A stretch of 64,000 bases of DNA from Bugula neritina (Eukaryota; Bryozoa; Gymnolaemata; Cheilostomatida; Bugulidae). Where the stretch lies: contig OZ037769.1 of NCBI GenBank assembly GCA_964035545.1, forward strand, positions 7,625,929 to 7,689,928, written 5' to 3'. This document shows, in pieces, positions 24,961-37,473 of this stretch. The notes below the pieces were generated by a model. The model was given only the letters and a program-made list of their open reading frames with translations, ran no database searches and had not been told where the DNA came from. The position numbers and the translations under genes were made by a program. How positions within the stretch are numbered: the first letter of the stretch is position 1; every line of letters begins with the position of its first letter.

Positions 24961-25409
24961 TAGTCTGGGAGTATAGGCATGCAGGTAGTGTATAATATTA
25001 GTCTGAGAGTATAGGCATGCAGGTAGTGTATAGGATTAGTCTGGGTGTATAGGCATGCAGGTAGTGTATAATATTAGTCTGAGAGTATAGGCATGCAGGT
25101 AGTGTATAATATTAGTCTGGGAGTATAGGCATGCAGGTAGTGTATAAGATTAGTCTGGGTGTATAGGCATGCAGGTAGTGTATAGGATTAGTCTGGGAGT
25201 ATAGGTATGCAGGTAGTGTATAATATTAGTCTGGGAGTATAGGCATGCAGGTAGTGTATAATATTAGTCTGGGTGTATAGGCATGCAGGTAGTGTATAGG
25301 ATTAGTCTGGGAGTATAGGTATGCAGGTAGTGTATAATATTAGTCTGGGAGTATAGGCATGCAGGTAGTGTATAATATTAGTCTGGGTGTATAGGCATGC
25401 AGGTAGTGA
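24961..25409. repeat. 38-bp minisatellite
   Basis: About twelve tandem copies of a 38-bp unit starting tagtctgggagtataggcat. Copies differ at a few fixed sites (ggg/gag/ggt, ggc/ggt, aatat/aggat), which suggests duplication of multi-unit blocks. Confidence 0.97.
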
Positions 25410-26721
25410 AGCTAAGCATTTCACCACCCAGCAGGATCACACCCTAGCAGATATTTATAGATTCTACTTCAAGGAAATAATACTGAATTGAATTATTGTG
25501 TTGACATACACAGGTAGTGCCTGTGTGGTATATATAGCGCACAGTTAGTACACAGTACTCCGGTGTAAACACAACCCTGTACTCTATCAACTGCTTGTTA
25601 CATCTGTACAATAACACCATTCATCACCTCTAGAAAACACTAAATGGTTCATTTCATCTATGACTGTTTTATTGTAATTGAGAAATTACTTGGTGGTCAT
25701 GTAGATAGCAGTACAAGAATCTATTTCAAACGATGCTATGGAAAGAGCACAGCCTGTATAATAAAGCAGTTGTTTTATGTTGTGTGAAGTCATATCTTTT
25801 AGTTTAGAATATATATACAAGAATGAAAAGCAACCATTCAAAAGATCAATTTAGATGTATTTCTCCTGTTATGACTATTTCGGTTACAGTTGGATATGCG
25901 AATGGAGAAGTAAATTAAAAAAAGCCTTAAACTCTTAATACCTACTTGTATTATATTTAAATCATTGGCATTTTTGTATTCAATTTAACTAGCTTACGGT
26001 ACTATATAACACAGCTCGGGTACATCAATAATGCTGAACTAAGGCTACAAATATCAAATTTAGTAAAAATTATCAAATTTTACACACAACACGCACTGTA
26101 TCATCTTACTAAAGAGTTTTGCCATTGATTTTCACCATTTAAATAGCGATTTGAACATTTAGTTGCATGCTTAGCCTTATAAATCTCAACTTATTTTAGT
26201 GACAAAAAGCAGCACAAACATACATGAAAAATAATGCAAATAGAAACTGAGTATGAGCTATTTTAAAAATGTTACATAGTTTGTTAATAGCCAAACTAAA
26301 GTCTTAAATAATACTTGCCCAAGAATAGATATAAAATGACTTAATAAAGAGTTGTCCCTTCCTTATAGCGGCAACATACAAGCCAGCTAAACTATGCAGC
26401 CATCCTAAAACATTGGACAGCCAACCCATCATAATTTCTATAGTCTGTTTAATATTATAGTCTTATCAGTTCACCCATTTGCTACAGTCTCTCTGTTGTA
26501 GTTTCTTATTGGCTTCCACGCCTGGTGTGTAAATAAATCTAGGCCTCTGATTGGTCAATTATTGGTTACACACATGATATAAAAGCCTCCATCATCTATA
26601 ATTCCTTATATTTTTGTGTAAAGAATAATAGCAGTATACACGCAAGCGTGTGAATCACCCTTGTGTCGCTGAGATTAATACTATTCAATTTAAGCACGCA
26701 ACTCATTCACATAAAGTCACA
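25410..26721. other. Upstream region of the G-alpha gene
   Basis: No gene seen. The last 300 bases before the ATG at 26722 contain a CCAAT-type motif in the lower strand (ATTGGT/ATTGG near 26.55 kb) and ATATAAAAG (about 26577), a plausible TATA box roughly 145 bp upstream of the start codon. Confidence 0.4.
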
Positions 26722-29700
26722 ATGCTGAATCAATGGAGAAGATTAGCGGCTAAAGTCGTAGGCACAGATAAAACTTACAAAACTAATGCTGCAAAGTTGG
26801 ATAAAAAACTTAAAAAAGCAGCTAAACGTAGATCTAAACAGCTCGACAATATTCTACAGTCAGACTGGAAGAGTGAAAACTCTCGGATTAAGTTGCTATT
26901 ACTCGGTAAGTCACCTAAAATCAAGTTCTGTCACAAAGTTGACTTACTACTTTTTGTGCAAAGTTCCCAATAGCTATAAATTAAAATAGTAAATAGAACC
27001 ACAAACTAACTAATTATTGAGTGTTGCTAATAAATATTATAATACACTTTCATGGTGAGCAAAATATTAATTAAACTTGCTATAATGGTTTTAACTATTA
27101 TACAGGCTAGCAATAACCCTGATATTATAATTTCAGAATCCATTTCAAAATAATAGATGTTAAAGTTGTCTTATTTATATCCTAAATATTAGTATAACGT
27201 GAAGCATTATTGGTACACAATTTAATTAGTAAAATAACATAATCTAGTAATTGTATAAAATCTGACTGATAGGGTGGCCTCATAGAGGTGTGAGAGTAAC
27301 AGTTCAATGTGCTGCTTAACACAGTAAGATCTATAGTCATAATGATGATAAATATTGAGTACCAGTATCTCTAGCTAGTGACATGTTATTAACTTCCATC
27401 ACCATAATTTATATTACTTTTTTCATAGTGACATCATCAAGTATGTAATTATTACATAATAGTTCGAGCATAGATTGCATCACTAACGCTGTAACTATTG
27501 GCACAACTTAGAACAACTACATCATGGTGAAATTTATTTTTTGCAATCAGTATTTTATTTGCATAGAGTTTATTTAGCAGATTAGAAATTTAACTGATGG
27601 TGTAATGTAATTAGTTGATGTCATGGTCTATTGCTATAGTACTGTTCCATCAGTATAACCTTCCTTGTAATATCTTACTATTAGTATAACCTCCCTTGTA
27701 ATCTATTACTATTAGTATAACCTCCCTCGTAATATATTACTATTAGTACAATCTCCCTTGTTTTACCCAGGTCCAGGAGAGGCAGGTAAAAGCACTCTTA
27801 TCAAACAGATGCAACTAATTCATGGGGAATCTATAGAAAATGAGGAGAAGATTAAAAAGATTCCATACATAAGGCAGAACATATTTGACAGCATGGTTGT
27901 AAGTAACTATTTGTGAATTCACTGATTACACAAAAACCATACTATTGCAACACCTGCCATGTACTGGTAGATCTCAAGTATTCCGTAGCCCTTGTAAGTT
28001 GTAAGCACGTAGCTTATATTTGGCAAGAGTTCTATAAACATGTTAGATGTCAACTGTGAGATTTGCTTATTTACTATGCCATGAATTTATTCAATTCGGA
28101 TAATTATTTGTTAATTAATTCTACTAGAGTTGTAAGCAGAAAGGGAAATGGCAAATTTGCTTATTAGTTTACTGTCAGCAGCAATTAATTAGATGTTATG
28201 CTAGGCTGACTGGATGCCATAGAGTTTGGTGCTGTGCTGTAGCCTCCTTGGTTTGTTATTTCAGGCAATATTAGTAGCCATGGAGCAAATGAGTATTCCA
28301 CTATCAAATCCAAGTTTAAAAGACTGTACTCATTCCATACTAAGTAACTCCCAAGTCTACAATCAGAATCTCACTGCCAAAGACATTCTAAACTCAGAGT
28401 ACCTTGCATCTAGTGACATGTTGAGGCATGTACAAATGCTATGGAATGACACTGGTGTCCACAAAGCATATGCACGGTCCAATGAATATCAACTCTTAGA
28501 CTGTGCAGCGTAGTAAGTTGAATTTCTACTCCCATCTCACAATGTAATTTGCAAACATATAAACTTAATATAATTTAAATAATATAAGAAATTGTTTTAA
28601 GAGTCCCTCACAAATTGTTTTCTGATGTTGCAGCTTTTTTGACCGAATAAATGAAATAATCCAAGCTGACTACATTCCAACCGAACAGGATGTATTGCGC
28701 TGCCGTGTTATGTCTACCTCAATCACAGAAACCAGATTCACCGTCCCATACTCTGGACAGAAAGTTAATTTCAAGGTAAAAACCCCAATTAAATATTGAA
28801 AAACGCCCCATTTGCCTAATGCTTGCTTGTAGCAGGTACAACAAGTTGGTCTATAAATACGTTGTTAGCGTGCCACTCCGAGCCACATAGTCTAAGCTGT
28901 AGATACAGTTTTCAGGGTAAATAAATTGAACAGGATGCAATACCATTATTTCTTAATAATCCCGGAATTCCTACAGCTTTCAGATCTGTTTTCAGCTACC
29001 AGCGCATGACTTCCCAAAGCTGAAACAGATTGTGTATCACACTTGATATATCAATACATTTGCCTTTGTGTGGTAAAGCAGATCTATAAATACCGACTAA
29101 ATTCTAGGTATTGGATGTCGGAGGACAGCAAGGCGAGCGAAGAAAATGGATAACGCTTTTTGATGAAGTCACCGCAGTTCTATTTATGCTGGATGCGAGC
29201 AGTTTCGATCAAACGTTGAGGGAAGACAGTAAAACCAGCAGATTACTGGAGTCTCTCAAAGTCTTCTACCAAACTGTAACAACTAGGTAGGTGGTCCATA
29301 ACTTTGCTTTCTTTCAAGTGACTGACTCAGACATGTACTGACAGACCACCTGCAAGAGCCTGTCGTCTATAATCCCAATGCAAGGTCACACGGCTTATAC
29401 TCATAACTAGTACATATTTATTAATATTTGCACTCTTAACATTTCAGAGGACTTAATGGACACTAATTCACTTCATGTGATAAATAATTATATTAATTAG
29501 ATTGCCTAATCACCATAATATTATATTATGCTTATTGCAGGTACCTCCGAAGTGTGTCTATTCTAACATTCATGAATAAGATCGATATACTAAAGGAGAA
29601 AATTGAAAAAGGTGGAGATTTCGCTGCTGCAATTGATCGTCTCAAAGAGCAAGCTGCCTCTTTACTTCAAGACCCTTCATTAGCCAGTAACTTTGAAAGA

Positions 29701-31170
29701 GGGATATATGCCCAGATTTACAATATAGTTTCAACGAACCCCTACAGCACGTTCACACCAACAGGTAAGCTGCCAGCTCCTTGCTATTTGTAAACGGTCC
29801 AATGAAATGCTGCCAAATATGTGCCTAGTTGATAGTACATATGCTACCATTAGCTTAATTATGCAAACTTATTTATGCCTGAGTGTATTATCTCAAAAAA
29901 ATATCCTAACAGCAGCCTTTATCTGCAAGGAAATCTAATGTAAAAATAGATGAATGTATTCATCCTTCTAAATATAGTTTATCTTAGATCTAATGAACTA
30001 ATTTGTAAGCAATGCTAATCAAAGATAATTTAGATCATATCTAAACCTACCTTGCAAGTAAGAATTTCTCATACCGTAGTAATATTTATTGTGTGAAAAG
30101 ACTTAATTAATACCATTCACCCATTCCGGCTATTATTGGTCTATTAGTTCTGCTATGCAATGTGACTCACTGGTCTAGGCTGCCAACCTGCCGTATTAAT
30201 TGGCAGGAGTAATTCTTTAGAACAGTAAACAAGCACATGCTAGTCGCATGTCACGGCCACCCTGCCAATGCTACCTGTCAGCCAATGCCACTAGCTGTTC
30301 AATGAGATCTGTACTTGATCTGCCATCAGTGATGACGCAATTTACCTCTAATGGTCGTGCCACTCCAAACTAATATCTCTTTCGCAATGCAGCTGACATC
30401 TGCAATTTTTATATTACAACAAAAATAAGAATTATTTTGGTGTTAATACAAACCAAATAATGTTTTATTTTAATATTTTTTAGATCACGACCAAAAAGAG
30501 GTGAAAGAATCCTTTTCGCATTTCGCTAAAAATTACAGCACAGAAGTAGATTTCAATCAGAATGGCAGATATTCAGTTTCGTCTTCCGCTACTTCCCTCA
30601 CCAAAAGATTTCTCTCAAAGAAGACTAAAAGGCCATCTGATTCCATCCCTGAGTTGGACTATAAAGTGCTCAAGGCCGCTGCATACCTCAAGTTTATTCT
30701 GATGGTAAATTTATTTACAATGTACTTTGTTTTGGAATATTTTGTCCAAATAATTTCTTGGGTTTAATTAATACTATCCCATATTTAATTGATGTGAAAC
30801 AATTTTACAATCAATTTCTTCCTGATAACTCTTGTTTTTAATACTTTATATGTGTAGCTAGTTACCTGTTTGCCCCTGCATATACGGTGTATATGTTTAG
30901 ACTTAACATTATATCTTTAAACTCGCATGCAATACATACAATTAATTTCAATATTCTATCTATTTTTAGCAAATCGTTGAGTCAGTAAAGATGTGTCCGA
31001 AATATAACTTTCAGTCAACGATAGACATGTCACTGGACACCGGCTTTCGATCCTATGAGTACAATTACACCTGCGCAGTTGACAGACTCAACATACAGCG
31101 AGTGATAGAGGGGTGTAAGAACATCATCATACGAGATTATTTCACTAAAATTGGCATTTCGTTGGATTAA
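26722..31170 (+). CDS. Divergent Gs-like heterotrimeric G-protein alpha subunit, 8 exons
   Basis: GTP-binding signal transducer, 508 residues; typical alpha subunits have 350-395. Exons: 26722-26905, 27771-27898, 28265-28512, 28634-28775, 29108-29286, 29541-29764, 30484-30704 and 30970-31170. All are GT-AG and in phase. Seen: P-loop GPGEAGKS (62-69); helical-domain block YARSNEYQLLDCAAYFFD; switch I LRCRVMSTSITETRF with the ADP-ribosylatable Arg211; switch II DVGGQQGERRKW with catalytic Gln241; NKID (306-309); TCAV (476-479). The blocks most resemble Gs. Odd: the Mg-binding switch I Thr is Ser214; the P-loop has Pro and Ala where Ala and Ser are usual; about 80-100 extra residues, rich in Ser and Lys, lie between NKID and the TCAV strand; the N-terminus (MLNQWRRLAAKV) lacks both the myristoylation Gly2 and a nearby Cys for palmitoylation; and the C-terminus ends KIGISLD, not the Gs-type QYELL. 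Probably a lineage-specific paralogue. Confidence 0.9.
27645..27765. repeat. 31-bp tandem repeat just before G-alpha exon 2
   Basis: Three to four copies of a roughly 31-bp unit (agtataacctcccttgtaat plus ctattactatt). It ends only a few bases before the exon 2 acceptor at 27770 and supplies much of its pyrimidine tract. Confidence 0.85.
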
Positions 31171-31801
31171 TTTCGAACTTCGTCTGATTGGATTGAGGAT
31201 GTTTTCTAACACCTCGTTGGTTTCCAGATGTCTTTATTGGTTAACCCAAGCTCCTATATTCAATACTTATTTTCAACAATCACATTTCAGCCTATGTGAT
31301 ACAATCCTGTACTTTCGTTTTTATATTATATGTTAGAAACTTTTAATTACTAGTATTAAAAGTTCTGAATTTCTATTTTTGTGATTCGAATTATGAATTA
31401 GCCTAAATTCATGATGGCATATTATTTAATCTTACTGTTGGGGGACATTATATTAGCAATGATCTTTTGATCTGCCAAGTGAACTACATTCACTATATCG
31501 ACCAATAGAATTCATTTTTCTATTGTCAACAGTTATAAATTATTCTGTACTTACACTTACTGTTCTATTAACTTTTCTATTCAACAACTACCAGTGAATT
31601 CCAGATAGTATTTTTAATGCCATTGTTTCTGTAATGTAATTAAATGCTGTATATATTTTTGTTTTGCTGTATATAGTTTTATAAAATAATTTATTACAAG
31701 TTTTACTCTATGGTCGCCGGGCCCAGTGCTGAATTTTTGTGATATATAGAAGCTGCTGTAGCATATTTTTCATTGCATTTTTTTACTATTCGTTTTCCCA
31801 G

Positions 31802-31807
31802 AATAAA
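31802..31807 (+). terminator. Polyadenylation signal AATAAA, probable G-alpha 3' end
   Basis: AATAAA with a second copy a dozen bases later (about 31815). This would give a 3' UTR of about 640 bases. Closer canonical signals were not obvious. Confidence 0.4.
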
Positions 31808-32025
31808 GATACTTAATAAAGTAGGTTACTCTTAATGCTTGAGTATTTTACTTGCAAATTTAGACACAATGGTAACTGGGGCAAACTATAAATAACGATC
31901 AGGGGAATCCCAACTGTGTACAAACTTTATTGAACGCTAACTGAGACTTTTATAAACACTGTAGAATGTAGATGTCTAAAATCAGCTATATCCCTGTTGT
32001 TATTGCTGAGTTGTAATATCTCGGT

Positions 32026-32116
32026 GCAAAACTTTTGCCCCCACTGGGCTTCGAACCACAGACCTCCGATTCGCAAGCAGGCGAGCTAACAAATTACAGC
32101 ACAGGGGCCACTGGTA
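32026..32116 (-). repeat. tRNA-derived SINE head
   Basis: On the minus strand it starts GCCCCTG and has a box A-like TTAGCTCGCCTGC and a good box B (GTGGTTCGAAGCCC). It closes with GTGGGGGC, which can pair with the first bases as an acceptor stem. The cloverleaf is not clean enough for a working tRNA, so I read it as a tRNA-derived SINE or tRNA pseudogene. A decayed relative lies at 5.27-5.35 kb. Confidence 0.6.
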
Positions 32117-33886
32117 AACACACCCCTACACTCCGAACCTTAATTTTTACTATTCACAGCACATATTAAAGCTGGAATCTGTTTTATTGTCTGATTATTT
32201 GTACAAAACACACATGCAGCTTCTGAATGACATACTTATGTATCAATACTCAGTAAAGTGAAGTAGAAAGTCCAAATTGGTGTAGACTTTGGCCAAGAGC
32301 TGTGAGGAGAGGGTATAGCTGCATACAATACGACTGCCAAAAGAAATCTTGTTGTTGGATTTTGCAGTTTTGTTACGTCAATAGCGTTGATATGAATGAA
32401 AACAATGTGCAGTCTGCAGTAACATTTGCTGACTTTATTTATAAAATCATTATATATCAGACAGACAGACAGACAGGGTTGCTGCCTGATTTTCAATCTT
32501 GTCACTGAGACGGATACAGTATTATGATCCTGAGTTTCGTTTTCTCAGTAATACAAATACAGATTGTCAACATTAAACAAACCTCAAACTAAGACACCTG
32601 AGCTATGCAGGTTTTGGCACACAGTCAAACATATATCCCTAAATAACACATATTTTGGGAGCAAATATCTCTAGGACCGGAAGGGGGCTCTTGCAAACCT
32701 ATACAGTTTTTAAAACTTTTTTGATTTAATTTAACGATTGAGCTCTGCACAGGATGCAGCTAGCATTCTTCGCTCGAGAAAGTCATTTAAAGTTAACGTA
32801 CAAATATATAGTGTATCTTATATATGCAGCTTGTAACGTACACTACTTGCTCAGTGGCATACAGTACATATATACTTAAACATTATAATTCATACAATTT
32901 ACTTGTATTTCAATGGACTCTTGTGACAAAGGCTCTAATTGAGTTATATAGCGAATGCTTTCAAAATGATTGTCAAAATACTTGCATAATAATTATAATT
33001 TCTAATTTTCAGATATGATCAGTAATTGTGTAGATTTGCAGAAGCAAAGACACGTTAGTGGGTGCTGCTGGTTCTTGTAAATCACACGATGTTGATATGG
33101 TGGCTACAGATATACTTCTTACATACACAACGTATCCATACTGTGTTGTAAATAATAAGTTGGTAGTCTACTAATCTATCAGATTTAGATTATCATGTGT
33201 GCAGTGCGTGCAGGGTTTATCGGATCACACCACGTAGTCCTTCAGAAGGCTGGATAAACACAAATACCGCCTTGTATAAATCTGCAGCCATACATGGTGA
33301 GACAGAGTTGGGAGTCAAAGAGAAGATTGACAAGACAGAGTTGGGAGTCAAGGAGATGGAGATCATATAACCAATTGTAAGATCATCTATAATAGTAATT
33401 ACAATGAGACAATGTTTTGTTTCTATAGGTGTGATTGTCTTTTTTATTTTATATCTTTTCCTGTGCCAACATCCTATGGCCTATAATAGCATCATGTTGA
33501 TATCATAATACACGATGCAGTTTTTCTACCTGAAATAATACTGCAGACTGTTATCTTGTATAGCAGGTAGTATTCAACAGAGGGAAGGTTTCTTTGTAAT
33601 TATTAAAATTGTGTTTTATCTAAATTACCTTTGAACGTTTCTACAGTATTGTAAATCCTAAACATCAATCGTCACTACTGTGCAGAGCTAGTCTAGCTAA
33701 CTTGGCTCTCTTCGACTAGTCTTCCATCAGTCTGAATGCTATTTTAGATCGGTCCAAGACATGTCTATAATAACATTTAGCATGCTACCAGCTTTATTCC
33801 ATCAAAATAACACACTTTTCTATAGCAACATTACATTATTCATGTTCATATTGTATTTTAAGATATTTCCAGCATGTTTATCGTGT

Positions 33887-34195
33887 TATACAGTGTGTTA
33901 TACAGTGCGTTATACAGTGCGTTATACAGTGCGTTATACAGTGCGGTATACTGTGCGTTATACAGTGTAGTATACAGTGTGTTATACAGTGTGTTATACA
34001 GTGTGTTATACAGTGTAGTATACAGTATGTTATACAGTGTGTTATACAGTGTGTTATACAGTGTAGTATACAGTGTGTTATACAGTGTGTTATACAGTGT
34101 AGTATACAGTGTAGTATACAGTGCGTTATACAGTGCGTTATACAGTGTGCTATACAGTGTGTTATACAGTGGAGTATACAGTGGAGTATACAGTG
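33887..34195. repeat. 12-bp satellite-like array
   Basis: About 26 copies of the 12-bp unit gttatacagtgt/c, with sporadic changes (agtatacag, gcggtatac). Because 12 is divisible by 3 and the unit lacks stops, open frames run through it on both strands, encoding four-residue repeats such as YSVL or YTLY. I regard these as non-coding. Confidence 0.97.
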
Positions 34196-37100
34196 TGTAC
34201 CCATTGATTATTAACATGATTCTATAACTGTACATGTAACATAGTTGGTCAGTCTGTCTAGAGACTGATTAATTATTAAATTAATGAATAGGAACTGGGA
34301 ATCCATATATAATATTAGTTTACAAAGTTATTTTTAGCATAAATATGAATATATTCATAACTAAATGCATTATATGTCTGCTCTACATGATGTAATGAGA
34401 ACGTGACTCCAAATAGAAGCTGAATTCTTGTGATAAATATAGCTTTCAATAACTTCATTTTTGTGAGAAATGTTGAACCAGCTTATTTAAGTTTTTGTAG
34501 CTCATTATATGCCCACCTACAGTGTTGCCCCGGCAGGTAATCATTTCAGCAAAACACTTCCTTTAACTCCCTGGCATATGAACAACTGTGTTGTCTGTTT
34601 TCATTGAAATGTGAAATATATTACCTGGGCACTTTTCCAATTTTTAATTTTTTGTCAATTGGAAAAGCATCATTTAATATATGTTTGTATGATTTAGCAT
34701 GATTATCGACCTATAGCATTGCGTGTTTTTATAATTAAATAATACTTCAATTGTTTTTTGCAAATATTTGTTTATTTTTGAATCCTATTAGAATAATTGT
34801 AAAAAATTAAGTCTGCAACCAGTCTGCTGTGTAGAGATTACTGAGTATACACTTTACCAACTGACTTGGCATGAGATCAACTACCGGAATATACCATATA
34901 ACATCCATTATTTAGTGCTAATCATAGAATTTTCTATACCAGATGAATTTTACACTAGCAGAACAACTTATGAGACAATATTGTTTATTATTGAGTTGAG
35001 AAACATATTTAACAGCTAAGATGGTGTAGTAAAAATAACGCAAGTAATTATTGGTTCCAGCGTTTTTGGTGGTAAATCGATGAGCGTATCCTTAACGAAA
35101 GGACAGGTGTGGACGTGCTACACTCGTATCTAGGACTGCATGACCCTGCTAATAGATGCACAATGGCACACCATTCAGGCATGTGCTTCAAAGTGTCAAC
35201 CTAATCTTCGCTATTTCACATCATATATTAGAGAAATGTCATTACACGCCACTCCATCTACTAGCACTTTAGTATGACTTTATACTGTATTATATTGTCT
35301 TGTCATCATTATTTTTGCATATATCCAATATAACAGGATCTACTGGGTTGGAGGATATAAATTTGTACAGGGGGCGGTCAATATAGTGAAGAGATTAATT
35401 GTGCTGGGCAAGTGTTATATATATTTATCTTGTGCAGATATTCCCCGGGAATGTAAATAGCCACCATTTTAGTTGATATTTCATGTCGGTCTAAAAGAAA
35501 TCGTCACGAAACAACTAGTCTAACATGTTAAATTGATTCAACTTCAAATTTAAAATTACTGCACTGTTTTCTTCTTTTACAAAAGTGTTATTATATTTAT
35601 TCTTTTTAGATATTAGAGGGACATAAATTTTTCTGCTTTGAATTTGAATTTTGTAAAATTTTTGCTTTTATTGAAATATTGCTCACATTTCTATTAAGTA
35701 GATGATATCATCATGTATATTGTTTAATATATTAGATTATATTGCCAATGCAAATAGTACACTTTAAGTTTAGCCACATACATCTCACATCCAAGAAAAG
35801 TTCTGTGGGTTGTAAGCTAGACAGCAAACGCTAACAAAGGATTGTAGGCTAAGAAACTAAGGCGAGAAAAGACAGTAGGCTAAGCTTGCAATGATATCAC
35901 AATATAAAAATTTACGCGTGCATAAAATACTTACATTACGTAAATCTCTCCTCTTAATACATTTAAAGTTGCTTTTTACTAGGTTTTAATCAGGAATTAA
36001 GTATATATGTATATATATATAACCTTTCGCATGGCTAAGCCATGCTCCACCAGGACCTATTCACTTTTGCTGGTCAACAAATTGTTATACTAAAGTCGTT
36101 TTCTAGAACAACAGGATTATTTATTTTACTAATAATACCATGAATCATCAAAATTTAATATTGCCACTAAAAAACATAACTTGCATTGACCTTGCAACAA
36201 AATATTATTCTGTAATGATTGATTGATTGATTGATAGTTTGTATAATGTTGCTATAGTTAGGTGATGTTTACATTTCAAAAGCACAGACCAAGCAAAAAT
36301 GATTGAAAGCGAAAATTGCAAGTTGAAATATAAACTACATGGTTACATAATTGACGGCTATGCGATTACCTTGTACTAGTGCTCAGATGAAAAAAATATG
36401 TTTAGTAACAACCATTACACTATTAAAGCTTGCAGATAGATCAAGGAGATAAACATAAAAGAAAAGTGGTCACAAACGCTGTGCCAACTACAAGACATAG
36501 AACATGCAGTGATTATCAACAGTCAAAAATATACTGGTACCTTTAAAAATGGCTTTAGATGTCTTTCTGGTTCAATAAAATAGCTTACTTGTGATATTTA
36601 TATATGCAGCCAGCAAGCTTAAGTCAACAACTTTATATACTAAGAGTTATAGCCATCATCCAAAAGATATTTCAAGACTTACACACTGAATCCAGTCTAA
36701 ATTAAGACTTGAAATAGAAACCCTTATATATGCAAGTATTATATTACATTGTGTACAACACAGTGCAATACATGCGCCACTGTCTATAATCGAACAACTA
36801 AGCTGGAGAATATTGCGACGGACTGGTCACTAGATGTATGCCATTCTGTTTGAAATAAAGTTCAGGTGTAGACAACTGCTGCCAGCAACCTGTTCATTCT
36901 GTCAAATAATTAAAGCACACTGTTTTGAAAGCAATGGATGTAGTATCAATTTGTCAATTTTCAGAAATATTAGGGAAGGATAAACTTAAAAAATTCTGGA
37001 GAGCTCTTATTCTCATGCCGTGTTTTAGGCATGATGGAAGACCATATTGCAGAGTTACATGGCAGCTAGAAGCATAAATTTATAATAGATTGCTACCATT

Positions 37101-37311
37101 CACTGCTAACAGATCCAATGACATGTGACGTATGGGAGGTTATACTGCCCCCCTCCTAGTAAATTCACTTTGGCTACTTTTAGTTGCTATAGAAAACAAG
37201 GCTAGCCGAAGGTGTTAAAATGCATTTTGTTAAACCTCATGGGTTGATTTCCTGGGGCAGATTCTATGACCATATATCCAAACTTTTAGTGGCAGATATA
37301 TTAGGTTGCTT
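34196..37311. other. Non-coding spacer
   Basis: No supportable exon, RNA gene or mobile element. A short TA/TATG run lies at about 36.0 kb and an ATTG run near 36.22 kb. Confidence 0.45.
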
Positions 37312-37377
37312 TAGACACACACACCCACACACACACCCACACCCACACCCACACCCACACCCACACCCACACCCACA

Positions 37378-37473
<96 letters not shown>
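37312..37473. repeat. (CACACC)n then (CA)n microsatellite
   Basis: About 60 bp of ACACCC units followed by about 95 bp of pure CA. Confidence 0.98.

Larger units (their letters stand above)
31171..33886. other. Downstream of G-alpha: 3' UTR then spacer
   Basis: Contains the probable G-alpha 3' UTR to about 31.82 kb, then AT-rich spacer with one SINE-like element at 32.0-32.12 kb and a short CAGA run near 32.46 kb. No exon supported. Confidence 0.45.

Noticed and set aside
33858-34235. Open frames of 108-125 codons on both strands with four-residue repeats
   Set aside because: They arise because the tandem unit is 12 bp with no stop codon. There is no start context or conserved flank.
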